This document shows positions 12,030 to 12,673 of a stretch of DNA of 12,673 nt, piece after piece (the first letter of the stretch is position 1; each line of letters opens with the position of its first letter). The notes below the pieces were generated by a model that did no database searches, was not told the origin of the DNA, and saw only the letters and a program-made list of their open reading frames with translations. The position numbers and the translations under genes were made by a program. Source of the stretch: Solirubrobacteraceae bacterium (GTDB taxonomy: Bacteria > Actinomycetota > Thermoleophilia > Solirubrobacterales > Solirubrobacteraceae); contig JAICUS010000117.1 of NCBI GenBank assembly GCA_025935735.1, positions 1-12,673 on the forward strand. The letters run 5' to 3'.

Positions 12030-12673
12030 GTGCCCAACAGCCGTGACTTGTCTGAGCCCAGACCGTGGCTCGACTCTCAGCGCCGCTCGCGCGGGCGGCG
12101 CCTGGCCGCCCTGCGCGCCCGCCGGCGCCGCTGGTCGCTGCGCAGCGGCCTCGGCGTGGCGCTCGCGTCGCTGACCGTCGCCACCGGCGGCGCGCTCGCC
12201 GCCGGCTCCACCGGCGGCGCGTCCGCGCCGGCCGCCTCGTCCGCATCGTCCGCCAAGACCGGCACGAGCACGGTCAAAGCGGTCCAGCGGGCGCTCGGCA
12301 TCAGCGCCGACGGCATCGCCGGCCCGCAGACGCGGCGGGCGATCAAGCGCTTCCAGCGCACCCACGGCCTGACGGTCGACGGCGTGATCGGCCCGGCGAC
12401 GCTGGGCGCGCTCGGCATCTCGGCCACGCCCGCGCGCTCCAGCCTCCACGACGTCGGCGACCCCGAGGCCGAGCTGGCCAAGATCGCGGCGTGCGAGTCC
12501 GGCGGTGACCCGACCGCGGTCTCCCGCGACGGCCACTACCGCGGCAAGTACCAGTTCACCCGCGCCACCTGGCGCTCGCTGGGCGCCACCGGCGACCCGG
12601 CCAAGGCGCCGGAGGCCACCCAGGACGCGATGGCGGCCAAGCTGCTCGCGCTGCGCGGCACCGCGCCCTGGCC
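12030..12673 (+). CDS. Peptidoglycan-binding, Rpf-like transglycosylase (3' end cut by window edge)
   Basis: 214 codons are present before the edge. Order of parts: a very basic cytoplasmic leader (1-38, with RRSRGRRLAALRARRRRW), one hydrophobic segment (about 39-58) that is a signal or anchor, a Ser/Ala-rich spacer, a PG_binding_1 domain (about 79-128: VKAVQRALGISADGIAGPQTRRAIKRFQRTHGLTVDGVIGPATLGALGI), and an Rpf-type transglycosylase domain from 147 (KIAACESGGDPTAVSRDGHYRGKYQFTRATW) with catalytic Glu156. Such enzymes cut the glycan backbone of peptidoglycan outside the cell. GTG 12030 is fixed by AAGGAG at 12015-12020 with a 9-base spacer and follows a c-di-AMP riboswitch, a known pairing in actinobacteria. 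Translation from this frame overrides overlapping frames that lack family content. Confidence 0.94.
   Translation, partial: MPNSRDLSEPRPWLDSQRRSRGRRLAALRARRRRWSLRSGLGVALASLTVATGGALAAGSTGGASAPAASSASSAKTGTSTVKAVQRALGISADGIAGPQTRRAIKRFQRTHGLTVDGVIGPATLGALGISATPARSSLHDVGDPEAELAKIAACESGGDPTAVSRDGHYRGKYQFTRATWRSLGATGDPAKAPEATQDAMAAKLLALRGTAPW

Overview
The window is very GC-rich, densely coding DNA in which about half the genes start with GTG. The mix of an actinobacterial resuscitation-promoting-factor (Rpf)-like protein behind a c-di-AMP riboswitch, many GTG starts placed a few bases after a TANNNT hexamer, and several GC-rich hypothetical families points to a high-GC actinobacterium. The class Thermoleophilia (Solirubrobacter/Conexibacter-like) is my best guess, made from general resemblance and not from any search. 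There is no sign of phage, plasmid, IS element, CRISPR, tRNA or rRNA, and no gene-free stretch reaches 300 bases.

Layout. (1) 1-588: a TetR-family regulator on the minus strand, cut by the window edge, diverges from the next genes; the intergenic holds a 17-bp palindrome that looks like its operator. (2) 589-2982, plus strand: an SRPBCC/START-like small protein, a HAD hydrolase whose most sensible start is a CTG overlapping the previous stop, and a class III PLP enzyme very close to 2,2-dialkylglycine decarboxylase. The ribosome binding site of this last gene sits inside a perfect 10-bp hairpin. (3) 2979-5330, plus: an ArsR-type winged-helix regulator followed after 10 bp by an MFS transporter with an unusual C-terminal extracytoplasmic tail. 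(4) 5311-7256, minus: a two-gene muropeptide-recycling operon, a BadF/MurK-like amino-sugar kinase carrying an N-terminal TusA sulfur-carrier domain, then MurQ etherase. (5) 7277-10198, plus: Na+/H+ antiporter, DsrE-family protein, small lipoprotein, ankyrin-repeat protein; the last three are chained by 4-nt stop/start overlaps. (6) 10199-10390: a convergent intergenic filled by a 143-bp structure with perfect 21-bp inverted arms. (7) 10391-11822: a Lon N-terminal-like protein (minus) and a SAM methyltransferase (plus) diverge from a 25-bp gap in which two opposing -10 hexamers overlap. (8) 11823-end: a c-di-AMP (ydaO-yuaA) riboswitch and the start of a secreted or membrane-anchored peptidoglycan-binding, Rpf-like muralytic enzyme.

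How the parts work together. Cell-wall turnover is represented twice: the Rpf-like enzyme under c-di-AMP control would release muropeptides, and the MurK/MurQ pair would turn MurNAc into GlcNAc-6-phosphate and lactate. Two regulator-transport or regulator-enzyme modules (TetR/SRPBCC and ArsR/MFS) look locally controlled. A recurring TANNNT-N7/8-start arrangement at six genes suggests that many transcripts here are leaderless. The strongest novelty candidates are the TusA-kinase fusion, the long inverted repeat at 10224-10366, and the shared divergent promoter at 11015-11039.
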